From NCBI GenBank assembly GCA_900754955.1, contig CAAEEV010000071.1, positions 1 to 7,981 of the forward strand: a stretch of DNA of 7,981 nucleotides, read 5' to 3'. Below, in pieces: positions 1 through 5,079 of the stretch (position 1 is its first letter; the number at the start of each line of letters is the position of its first letter). The position numbers were made by a program, and so were the translations under genes. Source of the DNA: Eggerthellaceae bacterium. Lineage in GTDB: Bacteria > Actinomycetota > Coriobacteriia > Coriobacteriales > Eggerthellaceae. A model generated the notes under the pieces. That model did not search any database, was not told the origin of the DNA, and was given only the letters and a program-made list of their open reading frames with translations.

Positions 1-111
1 CGCGGTTTGGGCTGGTTGGTTCCGATGCGCGGCGCCTCGGGCTCGAATGCAGGCGCGGGCCTGGTTCTTTCGGCTCAAGATGGGTCTGTGGGATGCATTC
101 GGTTGCGCTAA
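1..111. other. Left edge, no supportable gene
   Basis: Plus frame 1 is open from the window edge to a TAA at 109-111, so the tail of an upstream plus-strand gene is possible, and a terminator follows at 131-170. I do not call it a gene. Its third-position GC is clearly lower than in the real genes here, the peptide is not recognisable, and the DNA resembles the repeat-rich spacer at 336-475. The 12-mer gggctcgaatgc occurs at 39-50 and again at 405-416, and a cgcgg(t/c)ttgg string occurs at 1-10 and 392-401. Confidence 0.3.
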
Positions 112-130
112 TCCCTGATTTTTCCAAATA

Positions 131-170
131 AATGCCGCCATGTAACAACATGAGCGGCATTTTTCTTTTC
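131..170 (+). terminator. Rho-independent terminator
   Basis: The inverted repeat atgccgc (132-138) / gcggcat (154-160) continues inward as catgt (139-143) / acatg (148-152), with one bulged A at 153 and an AACA loop. It is followed by a T-rich tail at 160-170. This is a convincing plus-strand intrinsic terminator for whatever gene lies left of the window. Its 5' arm lies inside the left copy of the 36-bp inverted repeat. Confidence 0.8.
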
Positions 171-184
171 TCTGACGGAAGGAG

Positions 185-253
185 CTTCACTTTAATGAAG
201 AGGTGTTTGTAAAACACCTGATCAGAGGCGAGTCGCTGATCGACTGATTTTTT
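185..253 (+). promoter_or_regulatory. Chain of hairpins ending in a T-tract
   Basis: Successive stems are cttca/tgaag (185-189/196-200), aggtgttt/aaacacct (201-208/212-219), then two mutually exclusive choices. These are gatcag/ctgatc (220-225/236-241), or agtcg/cgact (231-235/241-245) followed almost directly by six Ts (248-253). The competing stems and terminal T-run are the pattern of a terminator/antiterminator switch or a small-RNA 3' end. It could equally be part of a mobile repeat, since it lies wholly inside the inverted repeat at 114-312. Confidence 0.4.
195..212 (+). CDS. Possible five-residue leader peptide (MKRCL)
   Basis: An ATG at 195 preceded by a strong ribosome binding site (ggaaggag, 177-184) opens a reading frame of five codons, Met-Lys-Arg-Cys-Leu, ending at TAA 210-212. 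The start codon sits in the hairpin 185-189/196-200, and the rest of the ORF forms the 5' arm of the next hairpin (201-208/212-219). This resembles an attenuator leader, but no amino-acid run indicates a regulating tRNA and no biosynthetic gene follows. It may be fortuitous. Confidence 0.25.
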   Translation: MKRCL

Positions 254-335
254 CGAGCGCGCTCTGCTTCGGAAAAGTTGTTACACAGCGGCGATTATTT
301 GGAAAAATCAGGATTTAACTGCACGCTGCGCACGT

Positions 336-475
336 CGAACGCAAGCCCGACGGGTCCGAATGCGGGTTGGCCGCGCACCGAGCGCGCCGAACGCGGCTTG
401 GTTGGGGCTCGAATGCGCACCAGCCACCCACCGAACGCAACCTGGCCGCAACTCGAACGCACGCCAGTACGCACC
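336..475. repeat. 22-bp-period degenerate repeat with cgaaYgc core
   Basis: The heptamer cgaa(c/t)gc starts at 336, 357, 388, 410, 432 and 454; the last four are exactly 22 bp apart. The left flank shows the same rhythm, with the related ccgatgc at 22 and cgaatgc at 44. The bases between cores are not conserved, so this is neither CRISPR nor a simple tandem duplication. A 22-bp step is about two helical turns, placing the cores on one DNA face. Function unknown. Confidence 0.55.
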
Positions 476-545
476 GACCGTGTGCCGTTCCAACAGATAA
501 CGCCCCTTTTGCCGTTTACGCCGATCAACCTTGCATGAGGGGCTT

Positions 546-743
546 ATGATGCTGTGCACGCTTTACGCATTGTCCGATTGCACCGTGTCGTGCGGCGATC
601 AGCTTCGCCTTCGCGTTTGCCAGGAGGGGCTGCATGCGGCCGGCTGCATGGTAAAACGTGCCGCGCGCAGCTGCCGGCCTCATTGCGTCGCAAGGGACGC
701 GATGGCTTCGACAGCTTGGCGCCTCAGGTTCGATCGGGGATAA
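546..743 (+). CDS. Doubtful 65-residue cysteine-rich ORF
   Basis: The ORF begins at tandem ATGs (546 and 549) with gagg (537-540) at suitable spacing, and stops at TAA 741-743, 22 bp before the next gene. The predicted peptide has seven cysteines without a regular CxxC spacing. It resembles no family I recognise. Codon third positions are less GC-biased than in neighbouring genes, and the candidate promoter of the next gene overlaps its end. I list it because of the ribosome binding site; more likely it is a chance ORF. Confidence 0.15.
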   Translation: MMLCTLYALSDCTVSCGDQLRLRVCQEGLHAAGCMVKRAARSCRPHCVARDAMASTAWRLRFDRG

Positions 744-744
744 A
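716..744 (+). promoter_or_regulatory. Candidate promoter of the flavodoxin-fold gene
   Basis: TTGGCG (716-721) and GATAAA (739-744) are separated by exactly 17 bp, with four of six matches to each sigma-70-type box. Initiation near 751 would give a leader of about 15 nt carrying the ribosome binding site at 754-761. The match is modest. Confidence 0.35.
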
Positions 745-765
745 GGGTTCAGTGAAGGGGAGACG

Positions 766-1407
766 ATGATTCTGTTCGTAAACGCTTGCATTCGTGGCGA
801 GCGGTCGCGCACGCTTGAGTTGTGCCGCGAGTTTCTGACGGGGTTGAAGCAGCGGGGTGCGTGCATTCGCGAGGTCAATCTCGAGCAGGCGCATCTGCTG
901 CCGCTCGGTGAGCAGAAAGTTGCATTCCGCTCCCAGCTCACGCGCGCGAAGCTCTACGACGACGACATCTTCGACTTCGCCCATCAGATTGCCGAGGCCG
1001 ACGAAGTGGTGATCGGCGCGCCGTACTGGGACCTGTCGTTCCCCGCGGCTCTCAAGACGTACATCGAGCACGTGAGCGTCGAGGGCATCACGTTCCACTA
1101 CACCGACGAGGGCGTTTGCGAAGGCCTGTGTCGCGCGAAGCGCATCGTGTACATCACCACGTCGGGCGGGTTCGTGTCGAGCGAACTCGACGAGAACGGT
1201 GACCCGAAGCCCGGTTGCAACCTGGGGTACGACTACGTGCGCGCCATTGCGAAGATGTTCGGCATCCCCGAGACGCGCTGCGTCTCGGCCGAGGGACTCG
1301 ATATCGTGGGCGTAAACATCAACGATCAGATGAACAAAGCCCGCGTGCGCATCGAAGAGCTGCTGGCCGAAGAGCCAGAAGACGCCGAGGGGTGCGCCGC
1401 CGAGTAG
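766..1407 (+). CDS. Flavodoxin-fold NAD(P)H oxidoreductase, azoreductase-like
   Basis: This 213-residue protein fits the flavodoxin-2 / NAD(P)H:quinone-azoreductase fold, a cytoplasmic FMN enzyme that reduces quinones, azo compounds or similar acceptors with NAD(P)H. An N-terminal beta strand leads to a short phosphate-loop-like turn (residues 2-16, VNACIRGERSR). A GAPYWDLSFPAALKTYIEHV block (84-103) corresponds to the FMN/dimer region of AzoR, followed by EGITFHYT (106-113) and a TTSGGF turn (131-136) like the AzoR SRGG loop. The start at 766 is chosen for the purine-rich ribosome binding site at 754-761; the frame extends upstream to 658 without one. The acidic C-terminal tail (about 200-213) looks disordered. 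It is a single gene converging on the Nudix gene. The fold is secure; substrate is not predictable. Confidence 0.85.
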   Translation: MILFVNACIRGERSRTLELCREFLTGLKQRGACIREVNLEQAHLLPLGEQKVAFRSQLTRAKLYDDDIFDFAHQIAEADEVVIGAPYWDLSFPAALKTYIEHVSVEGITFHYTDEGVCEGLCRAKRIVYITTSGGFVSSELDENGDPKPGCNLGYDYVRAIAKMFGIPETRCVSAEGLDIVGVNINDQMNKARVRIEELLAEEPEDAEGCAAE

Positions 1408-1503
1408 CGGCTCCGTGGGACGTTGCGCCGACGGAACGGCAAAACGCTTCGGTGTGTGACCGTCAGAAGGACGGGAACGCTCGAGGGCTCTGCGCCGCGT
1501 TGA

Positions 1504-1520
1504 CGCCGCCTCGTGCGGCG
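1504..1520. other. Small GC hairpin between convergent genes
   Basis: cgccgc (1504-1509) pairs with gcggcg (1515-1520) around a ctcgt loop. It lies in the 129-bp gap between the flavodoxin-fold and Nudix genes. No T-tract follows on either strand, so it is at best a weak or Rho-assisted termination signal. No better terminator is visible in this gap. Confidence 0.25.
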
Positions 1521-1536
1521 CTCCGTTCGGCGGGCG

Positions 1537-2157
1537 TTACGCGCGCGCGTTGCGCGCGAAGCCGTCGAGGATGAGCTGGGCACGCGTGCTGATCGGCGCG
1601 CGATTCTCGCTGAGAAAGCGCGGAATGTCGTCGATGGCCAGCTCGAACACCTCAATGAGCTCGCTTTCTTCGGGCTCGGCTTCGGCAACCTTCTCCACCT
1701 GGGCGAACGCAACTTGGATCGTCTCGTCGGTAAAGCCAGCTGACGAGTAGCCCGCCTGCGGCAGCATCCGCACGGGCTCGGCGACATCGGTGCGCACCGC
1801 GTAGCCCGTCTCCTCGCGCAGTTCTCGGTCGATGCTGTGCGCGGGATCTTCGCCTGGGTCGACGAGCCCTGCGGGAAACGCGATGCACCAATCGTTGATG
1901 GGGTAGCGGAACTCCCTGATCATAACGAGCTTGCCGTCGGCGGTCTGAGGCACCACGCATACGGCATCGACATCCGGCGTGCCGCTGTATCCGTGCTCGA
2001 TCTCCGCGCGGTACGCCTCGAGCCCCTTGCGCGACACGCTCTCGTATTGGTGGAGCGAACCGTTGGGCAGCCTGAAATGCAGGATGAACTTGTTGATCCA
2101 GCCTTCGCTTACCTGCTCGATATCGATGAGCTCGGGGGTCTTTCCGCTGTACTTCAT
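1537..2157 (-). CDS. Nudix hydrolase, ADP-ribose pyrophosphatase type
   Basis: The 206-residue protein probably splits ADP-ribose (or O-acyl-ADP-ribose) to AMP and a ribose phosphate, using divalent metal. A complete Nudix box runs from G97 through E103 (GX5E) and R111-E112-L113-x-E115-E116-x-G118. Just before it, an IREFRYPIND segment (80-89) and FPAGLVDPGE (94-103) are typical of the ADP-ribose pyrophosphatase subfamily. The N-terminal ~60 residues form the usual beta-rich dimerisation region. The start at 2157 has aaagga 8 nt upstream; the same frame stays open upstream into the sirtuin gene but with no alternative signal there. It lies 52 bp downstream of the Sir2 gene on the same strand, probably co-transcribed. 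Substrate is inferred from family and context; other Nudix substrates remain possible. Confidence 0.88.
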   Translation of the reverse strand: MKYSGKTPELIDIEQVSEGWINKFILHFRLPNGSLHQYESVSRKGLEAYRAEIEHGYSGTPDVDAVCVVPQTADGKLVMIREFRYPINDWCIAFPAGLVDPGEDPAHSIDRELREETGYAVRTDVAEPVRMLPQAGYSSAGFTDETIQVAFAQVEKVAEAEPEESELIEVFELAIDDIPRFLSENRAPISTRAQLILDGFARNARA

Positions 2158-2209
2158 GGCAGGTTTCCTTTCGATTTGCGTGTGCTGCTGCGATGCTGGC
2201 GTGCGTGCG

Positions 2210-2956
2210 TCAGAAATCGAACACGGTGCCGACGTTCGCCTCGATGCAGAGATCGGCGAGGTGGTCGCGCGGCGTGGGCGTGCGGTTGACGATGACGAGA
2301 TGCTCGCCCGAGAAGTAATCGATGAGCCCCGCCGCCGGATACACGGAAAGCGATGTCCCCGCCACCACGAGCAGCTGCGCGCGGGCGATGGCTTCCACGG
2401 CGCGCTCGAGCACCGTGCGATCGAGCGGTTCTTCGTACAGCACCACGTCGGGCTTGATGATTCCCGTGCACTCGATGCAGCGCGGAATGCCGTCGGGCGC
2501 TTTCTCGCGACGCGCAAGCATATCGGGCAGGCTGTAGGGCTTTCCGCAGGTCATGCAGTAGTTGCGCAGAACGCCTCCGTGCAGTTCGAGCACGTTTCTG
2601 CTGCCCGCCTTCTGATGGAGGCCGTCGATGTTCTGCGTGATGACGCAGCTGAGGATGCCGTCCGCTTCCAGCTCGGCGAGTTTGCGGTGCGCCTGGTTCG
2701 GCTCAGCATCGCCGGGAAGCATGCTCGAGCAGTAGAAGTCGTAGAACGCGGCAGGGTTCGCGTTGAAGTAGCTGCGCGAGATCATCGTCTCGGGCGGAAC
2801 GGAGCTCTTCTGCGCGTAGATGCCGTTGGGGCTGCGGAAGTCGGGAATGCCGCTTTCGGTTGAGACGCCCGCGCCGCCGAAGAACACCATGCCGCCAGCG
2901 GGTGTGGCGCGAATCCAGTCGCGCAGGGTTTCGATGGCGGATGCGGCGGTTGCCAT
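2210..2956 (-). CDS. Sir2-family NAD-dependent protein deacylase
   Basis: This 248-residue sirtuin (CobB/SrtN type) removes acyl groups from lysines with NAD, yielding nicotinamide and O-acyl-ADP-ribose. All core motifs are present: GAGVSTESGIPDFR (28-41) for NAD, TQNIDGLH (107-114), catalytic H126 in LHG, zinc cysteines C134/C137 and C160/C163, GTSL (200-203), and a C-terminal NRT for the adenosine end. The Tyr/Arg pair marking SIRT5-like desuccinylases is not evident, so deacetylation is the likeliest activity. The start at 2956 has aaaggag 5 nt upstream; the frame extends to 3094 but that stretch runs through the downstream terminator hairpin of hsp20. Length is normal for a bacterial sirtuin. 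It is the first gene of a probable two-gene unit with the Nudix hydrolase. Confidence 0.93.
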   Translation of the reverse strand: MATAASAIETLRDWIRATPAGGMVFFGGAGVSTESGIPDFRSPNGIYAQKSSVPPETMISRSYFNANPAAFYDFYCSSMLPGDAEPNQAHRKLAELEADGILSCVITQNIDGLHQKAGSRNVLELHGGVLRNYCMTCGKPYSLPDMLARREKAPDGIPRCIECTGIIKPDVVLYEEPLDRTVLERAVEAIARAQLLVVAGTSLSVYPAAGLIDYFSGEHLVIVNRTPTPRDHLADLCIEANVGTVFDF

Positions 2957-2992
2957 GGATGCTCCTTTGAGAGTCAGAGAAAACGTCTTCCC

Positions 2993-3023
2993 ATCATACT
3001 CGCAACGGAGCACTTGCGCACAA
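2993..3023 (-). promoter_or_regulatory. Candidate promoter of the sirtuin-Nudix unit
   Basis: Read on the minus strand, TATGAT (2998-2993) is a good -10 about 37 bp before the sirtuin start. The best upstream hexamer is TTGTGC (3023-3018) with a 19-bp spacer, which is long, so only the -10 is persuasive. The -35 would touch the edge of the hsp20 terminator hairpin. Confidence 0.35.
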
Positions 3024-3056
3024 CATGGAAAGACCCCGTTGCGGGGTCTTTCCATG
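3024..3056 (-). terminator. Probable terminator downstream of hsp20
   Basis: A perfect 14-bp stem (3024-3037 / 3043-3056) with a five-base loop has the usual core gacccc-gttgc-ggggtc flanked by AAA/TTT. The T-run is short (TTT then CC), so termination may be partial. The structure is symmetric and could act on both strands, insulating hsp20 from the sirtuin operon. Confidence 0.6.
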
Positions 3057-3070
3057 AAGGGAGTTTGCGT

Positions 3071-3097
3071 GCGGTGCGCGCTGATCACGCGCACCGC
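3071..3097. other. Perfect 10-bp GC hairpin after hsp20
   Basis: gcggtgcgcg (3071-3080) pairs perfectly with cgcgcaccgc (3088-3097) around the loop ctgatca. It lies 64 bp past the hsp20 stop and just before the terminator-like stem at 3024-3056. There is no T-run, so it may stabilise the 3' end or assist termination. Confidence 0.45.
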
Positions 3098-3160
3098 GGT
3101 ATGTTAGAGAAGAGAGGGGAGAAAGAGAGGTTTGTATGCGTTTTCGCCGTCGTAGGAGAG

Positions 3161-3607
3161 TCAGTCGATAGCGATGGTGCGCTTTTCCTCGAGCTTAGGC
3201 TGAGGCTGCTTCTTCGGCACGCTGATCTTCAGCAAGCCGTCTTCGAACTTCGCCTTAATGTCTTCCTCGGCAATCTCTTCGCCAACGTAGAAGGTACGGC
3301 TGCAGGTTCCCGTGAAACGCTCCTGGCGCAGCCACTTGCCGTTGTCGTCCTTTTCCTCGGTTTCGTTCTTGGTCTGTGCGCTGACGGACAGGTAACCGTC
3401 CTTCAGCTCTGCCTGAACGTCTTCCTTCTTGAAGCCGGGCAGATCGATGGTGAGCTCATAGCCCGTGTCGGTCTCGCGGATGTCCGTGCGCATCAGCGAC
3501 GGGGTTGCTTTCTGCATGGAGGGCATGGCGCCGTCGAAGAAGGCGTCAAACGGATCGGTCATGAGCTGGTTGAAGAAATTTCTGCGCGGTACGAGCATCG
3601 ACATCAT
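3161..3607 (-). CDS. Hsp20 / alpha-crystallin small heat-shock protein
   Basis: This 148-residue small heat-shock protein is an ATP-independent cytoplasmic chaperone that holds unfolding proteins in large oligomers. The N-terminal arm (about 1-38, rich in Phe and Met, e.g. RRNFFNQLMTDPFDAFF) precedes an alpha-crystallin domain (about 39-135) containing LTIDLPGFKKEDV and the signature FEDGLLKISVPK. The tail ends TIAID, the I-x-I motif that docks on neighbouring subunits. I place the start at ATG 3607, six nt after GGAG. ATG 3613 would abut that GGAG, while 3604 is also possible. The frame remains open upstream to 3856, across promoter and operator, so an annotated 231-residue version would be an over-extension. 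Regulation is by HrcA through the CIRCE site at 3844-3870. Confidence 0.93.
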   Translation of the reverse strand: MMSMLVPRRNFFNQLMTDPFDAFFDGAMPSMQKATPSLMRTDIRETDTGYELTIDLPGFKKEDVQAELKDGYLSVSAQTKNETEEKDDNGKWLRQERFTGTCSRTFYVGEEIAEEDIKAKFEDGLLKISVPKKQPQPKLEEKRTIAID

Positions 3608-3827
3608 TGTCATCTCCGTTTCGCTTGCGGCAGGAGGTGCGCGCTCCCAAGGATTCGTGCGGTGCGCAGCGCGTTTTGCGTGCGGCCCATCGGCTCGTTT
3701 CGCTTGCGCGACTCGTAGCGGATGCGGTGATGCAAGCGTTGCTGCGCGCCTGGCTGATGTGCTTTCCGAACGTGATGTGCTGTCCTTGCGGACCGTGCCT
3801 CGTGCCTGTGTTCTGTTTACGTATGTT

Positions 3828-3856
3828 GTTATACCGCGATGTCTTAGCACTCGCAA
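3828..3856 (-). promoter_or_regulatory. hsp20 promoter overlapping CIRCE
   Basis: On the minus strand TTGCGA (3856-3851) and TATAAC (3833-3828) are separated by exactly 17 bp. The -35 box sits in the spacer and inner arm of the CIRCE element, so bound HrcA would block polymerase. Initiation near 3820 implies an untranslated leader of roughly 210 nt before the start at 3607. Confidence 0.6.
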
Positions 3857-3870
3857 GTCATGAGTGCTAA
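3844..3870. promoter_or_regulatory. CIRCE operator (HrcA binding site)
   Basis: TTAGCACTC (3844-3852), a 9-bp spacer, and GAGTGCTAA (3862-3870) match the CIRCE consensus (9-N9-9) at every arm position. CIRCE is the operator of the heat-shock repressor HrcA, usually found before groESL and dnaK-type operons. Here the only gene it can serve on the minus strand is hsp20. Confidence 0.96.
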
Positions 3871-4173
3871 AATGTCCAAATTATCATATTTGCTACACAT
3901 ATCGCCATGATAAAACTTGATAGCGTATCTATAAGGTTTTGTGGTGAGCCCGTACGCTCGCGTATTCGTTCGCCGCGATGCCTTTGTTAGTTCGTCCTTG
4001 TCTCGCGCTAGTCGCTCTCGTCGTTCCGTGCCTCGCTCTCTCTGGACTCGCTCCCTCTCGCGCATTCTGCCTCTCGCCGCTCGCCTTCCTCCTCCTCCCG
4101 CGCATTTTGTTGAAAATGAAATCTTTTCTTCTCATTCTGTTTGAAATGGCTCGGGGCATTGGCGTGGCGCATC

Positions 4174-4360
4174 TACGTGTGCACGCGCGTCATGCACCTG
4201 CATGTGCGTTCGTGCCATGCGTCTGCGTACGCCTCCGCACACGCACCTGCACGCGCGTTCGTGCTACGCCTCCGCACGCGCATCCGCGCTACGCCTGCAC
4301 ACGCACCTGCACGCGCACTCGCGCCGCGCATCCGCACTTATGCATCCTCACACGCGTCTG
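4174..4360. repeat. Degenerate, Z-DNA-prone intergenic repeat
   Basis: The 20-mer starting at 4238 (gcacacgcacctgcacgcgc) recurs exactly at 4298, a 60-bp step. Between them gctacgcct(c)c/gcac variants at 4263 and 4288 suggest a shorter internal unit. Strict pyrimidine-purine alternation runs for 17 nt at 4174-4190, with shorter runs elsewhere, which favours left-handed DNA under negative supercoiling. Confidence 0.55.
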
Positions 4361-4372
4361 CGCTGCCGATTC

Positions 4373-4400
4373 GCGCGTTTCGAGTGAAACGCGCTATGAT
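4373..4400 (+). promoter_or_regulatory. Palindrome abutting candidate -10 of yfcE
   Basis: gcgcgtttc (4373-4381) and gaaacgcgc (4386-4394) form a perfect 9-4-9 inverted repeat ending one base before TATGAT (4395-4400), a good -10 box 46 bp from the yfcE start. No clear -35 is visible upstream. The arrangement suits a repressor or activator site occupying the spacer region of the promoter. Confidence 0.45.
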
Positions 4401-4446
4401 GCACGGGAAACGGAAGCGAATCCGCGGCTGATCGAAAGGGGAGGTT

Positions 4447-4968
4447 ATGACGCTGATCGGCGTGATCTCCGATACGCACGGCAAGCTTGATCCGCGCGCG
4501 TATGCGGCGTTGGCCGACTGCGACTGCATCATTCACGCAGGCGACATCGGCGGCCCGGCGATCCTGCGCGAGCTCAAAACGCTTGCGCCTGTGACGGCGG
4601 TGCTCGGCAACAACGACTTCCCCGAGTACGGCAGCGATGTGAAACGATCCGTGCAGACGACGATCGACGGCGTGAAGTTTCTCGTGGCGCATTATCCGTA
4701 CGACGTGCGCATCACGGCGCTCGGAACAGCAGCGCTTGCGCCCGGCGACCCCATACCCGACGTGTGCATCCACGGACACACGCACGTGCCCGAGATTGTG
4801 GTGGGCAGGGAAGTGAGGCCTGCGCTGATGAGGCTGTGTCCCGGTTCGGCATTCCGCCCGCGCGGCGGTTTCCCGCGCTGCATTGCGAAGATCGACGTGA
4901 GCGAGGGCCGCGTGCGCAGCGCGTGGGTGGAGTCACTTGAGGGCGATCGTCTCATGGAGTGGAAGTAG
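4447..4968 (+). CDS. YfcE/MJ0936-family metallophosphoesterase
   Basis: The 173-residue protein belongs to the calcineurin-like superfamily, YfcE/MJ0936 group: small two-metal (often Mn) cytoplasmic phosphodiesterases. Metal-site motifs appear in the expected order: D9-x-H11 (ISDTHG), G32-D33-I34, G54-N55-N56-D57, H82 in LVAHYPYD, and G110-H111-T112-H113. In many relatives the H82 motif reads THGH, so the HYPYD variant is mildly divergent. The start at 4447 has aaggggagg close upstream. The gene stands alone, with repeat-filled spacers on both sides and a palindrome-bearing candidate promoter. No T-tract terminator follows within about 200 bp. The physiological substrate is unknown for most of this family. 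Confidence 0.9.
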   Translation: MTLIGVISDTHGKLDPRAYAALADCDCIIHAGDIGGPAILRELKTLAPVTAVLGNNDFPEYGSDVKRSVQTTIDGVKFLVAHYPYDVRITALGTAALAPGDPIPDVCIHGHTHVPEIVVGREVRPALMRLCPGSAFRPRGGFPRCIAKIDVSEGRVRSAWVESLEGDRLMEWK

Positions 4969-5079
4969 AGCCGCCGCTTTCCCCGCTTGTTTCCTTGCCT
5001 GCTGGTCGCGTGCGTCACTTGCGCTTGCCGTTCGTGCCCGCTTCTCATGCTTGCCGGCTGCGCGCTGGCTACGCTTGCT

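Larger units (their letters stand above)
114..312. repeat. 36-bp inverted repeat enclosing 127 bp
   Basis: The left arm (114-149) matches the reverse complement of the right arm (277-312) at 32 of 36 positions. The match is an 18-nt identical block cctgatttttccaaataa, then two mismatches, gccgc, two mismatches, and tgtaacaac. The enclosed 127 bp contain several hairpins and a five-codon ORF. There is no room for a transposase. It could be a MITE-like element, a structured RNA locus, or two inverted copies of a terminator-associated repeat. No clear target-site duplication is visible at the outer edges. Confidence 0.7.
3871..4446. other. 576-bp spacer without a confident gene
   Basis: Three compositional blocks are visible. 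An AT-rich part (about 3871-3945) lies upstream of the hsp20 promoter. A pyrimidine-rich part (about 3985-4135) repeats ctcgc/ctctcg strings and has cgcgcatt(c/t)tg at 4059 and 4099, 40 bp apart. A GC-rich alternating purine-pyrimidine part (about 4165-4380) follows. Plus-strand reading frames cross it (for example 3978-4490), but the translations are low-complexity Arg/Thr/Cys/His strings and overlap yfcE, so I call none a gene. Confidence 0.6.

Noticed and set aside
1..111. C-terminal end of an upstream gene in plus frame 1
   Set aside because: All three plus frames are open for much of this short stretch, codon bias is weak, and the DNA resembles the repeat spacer at 336-475. It cannot be decided without the upstream sequence.
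336..475. CRISPR array, because of regularly spaced cores
   Set aside because: The conserved core is only 7 bp in a 22-bp step; CRISPR repeats are at least about 23 bp, near-identical, and separated by spacers of about 30 bp. No cas gene is nearby.
724..740. Possible tRNA, from a T-loop-like ggttcgatc
   Set aside because: The flanking bases cannot form the 5-bp T stem and no acceptor, D or anticodon stem can be drawn around it.
1979..2863. 294-residue plus-strand ORF opposite the sirtuin and Nudix genes
   Set aside because: It is antisense to two genes with complete family motifs and its translation resembles no family. Long antisense frames are expected in high-GC coding DNA.
3608..3856. 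N-terminal extension of Hsp20 giving 231 residues
   Set aside because: The extension would start inside CIRCE upstream of the promoter's own start site, has low-complexity Arg/Ala-rich sequence, and a good GGAG lies before ATG 3607.
3978..4490. 170-residue plus-strand ORF across the spacer into yfcE
   Set aside because: The translation is a string of Leu/Pro then Arg/Thr/Cys/His repeats dictated by nucleotide repeats, has no RBS, and overlaps the yfcE start in another frame.
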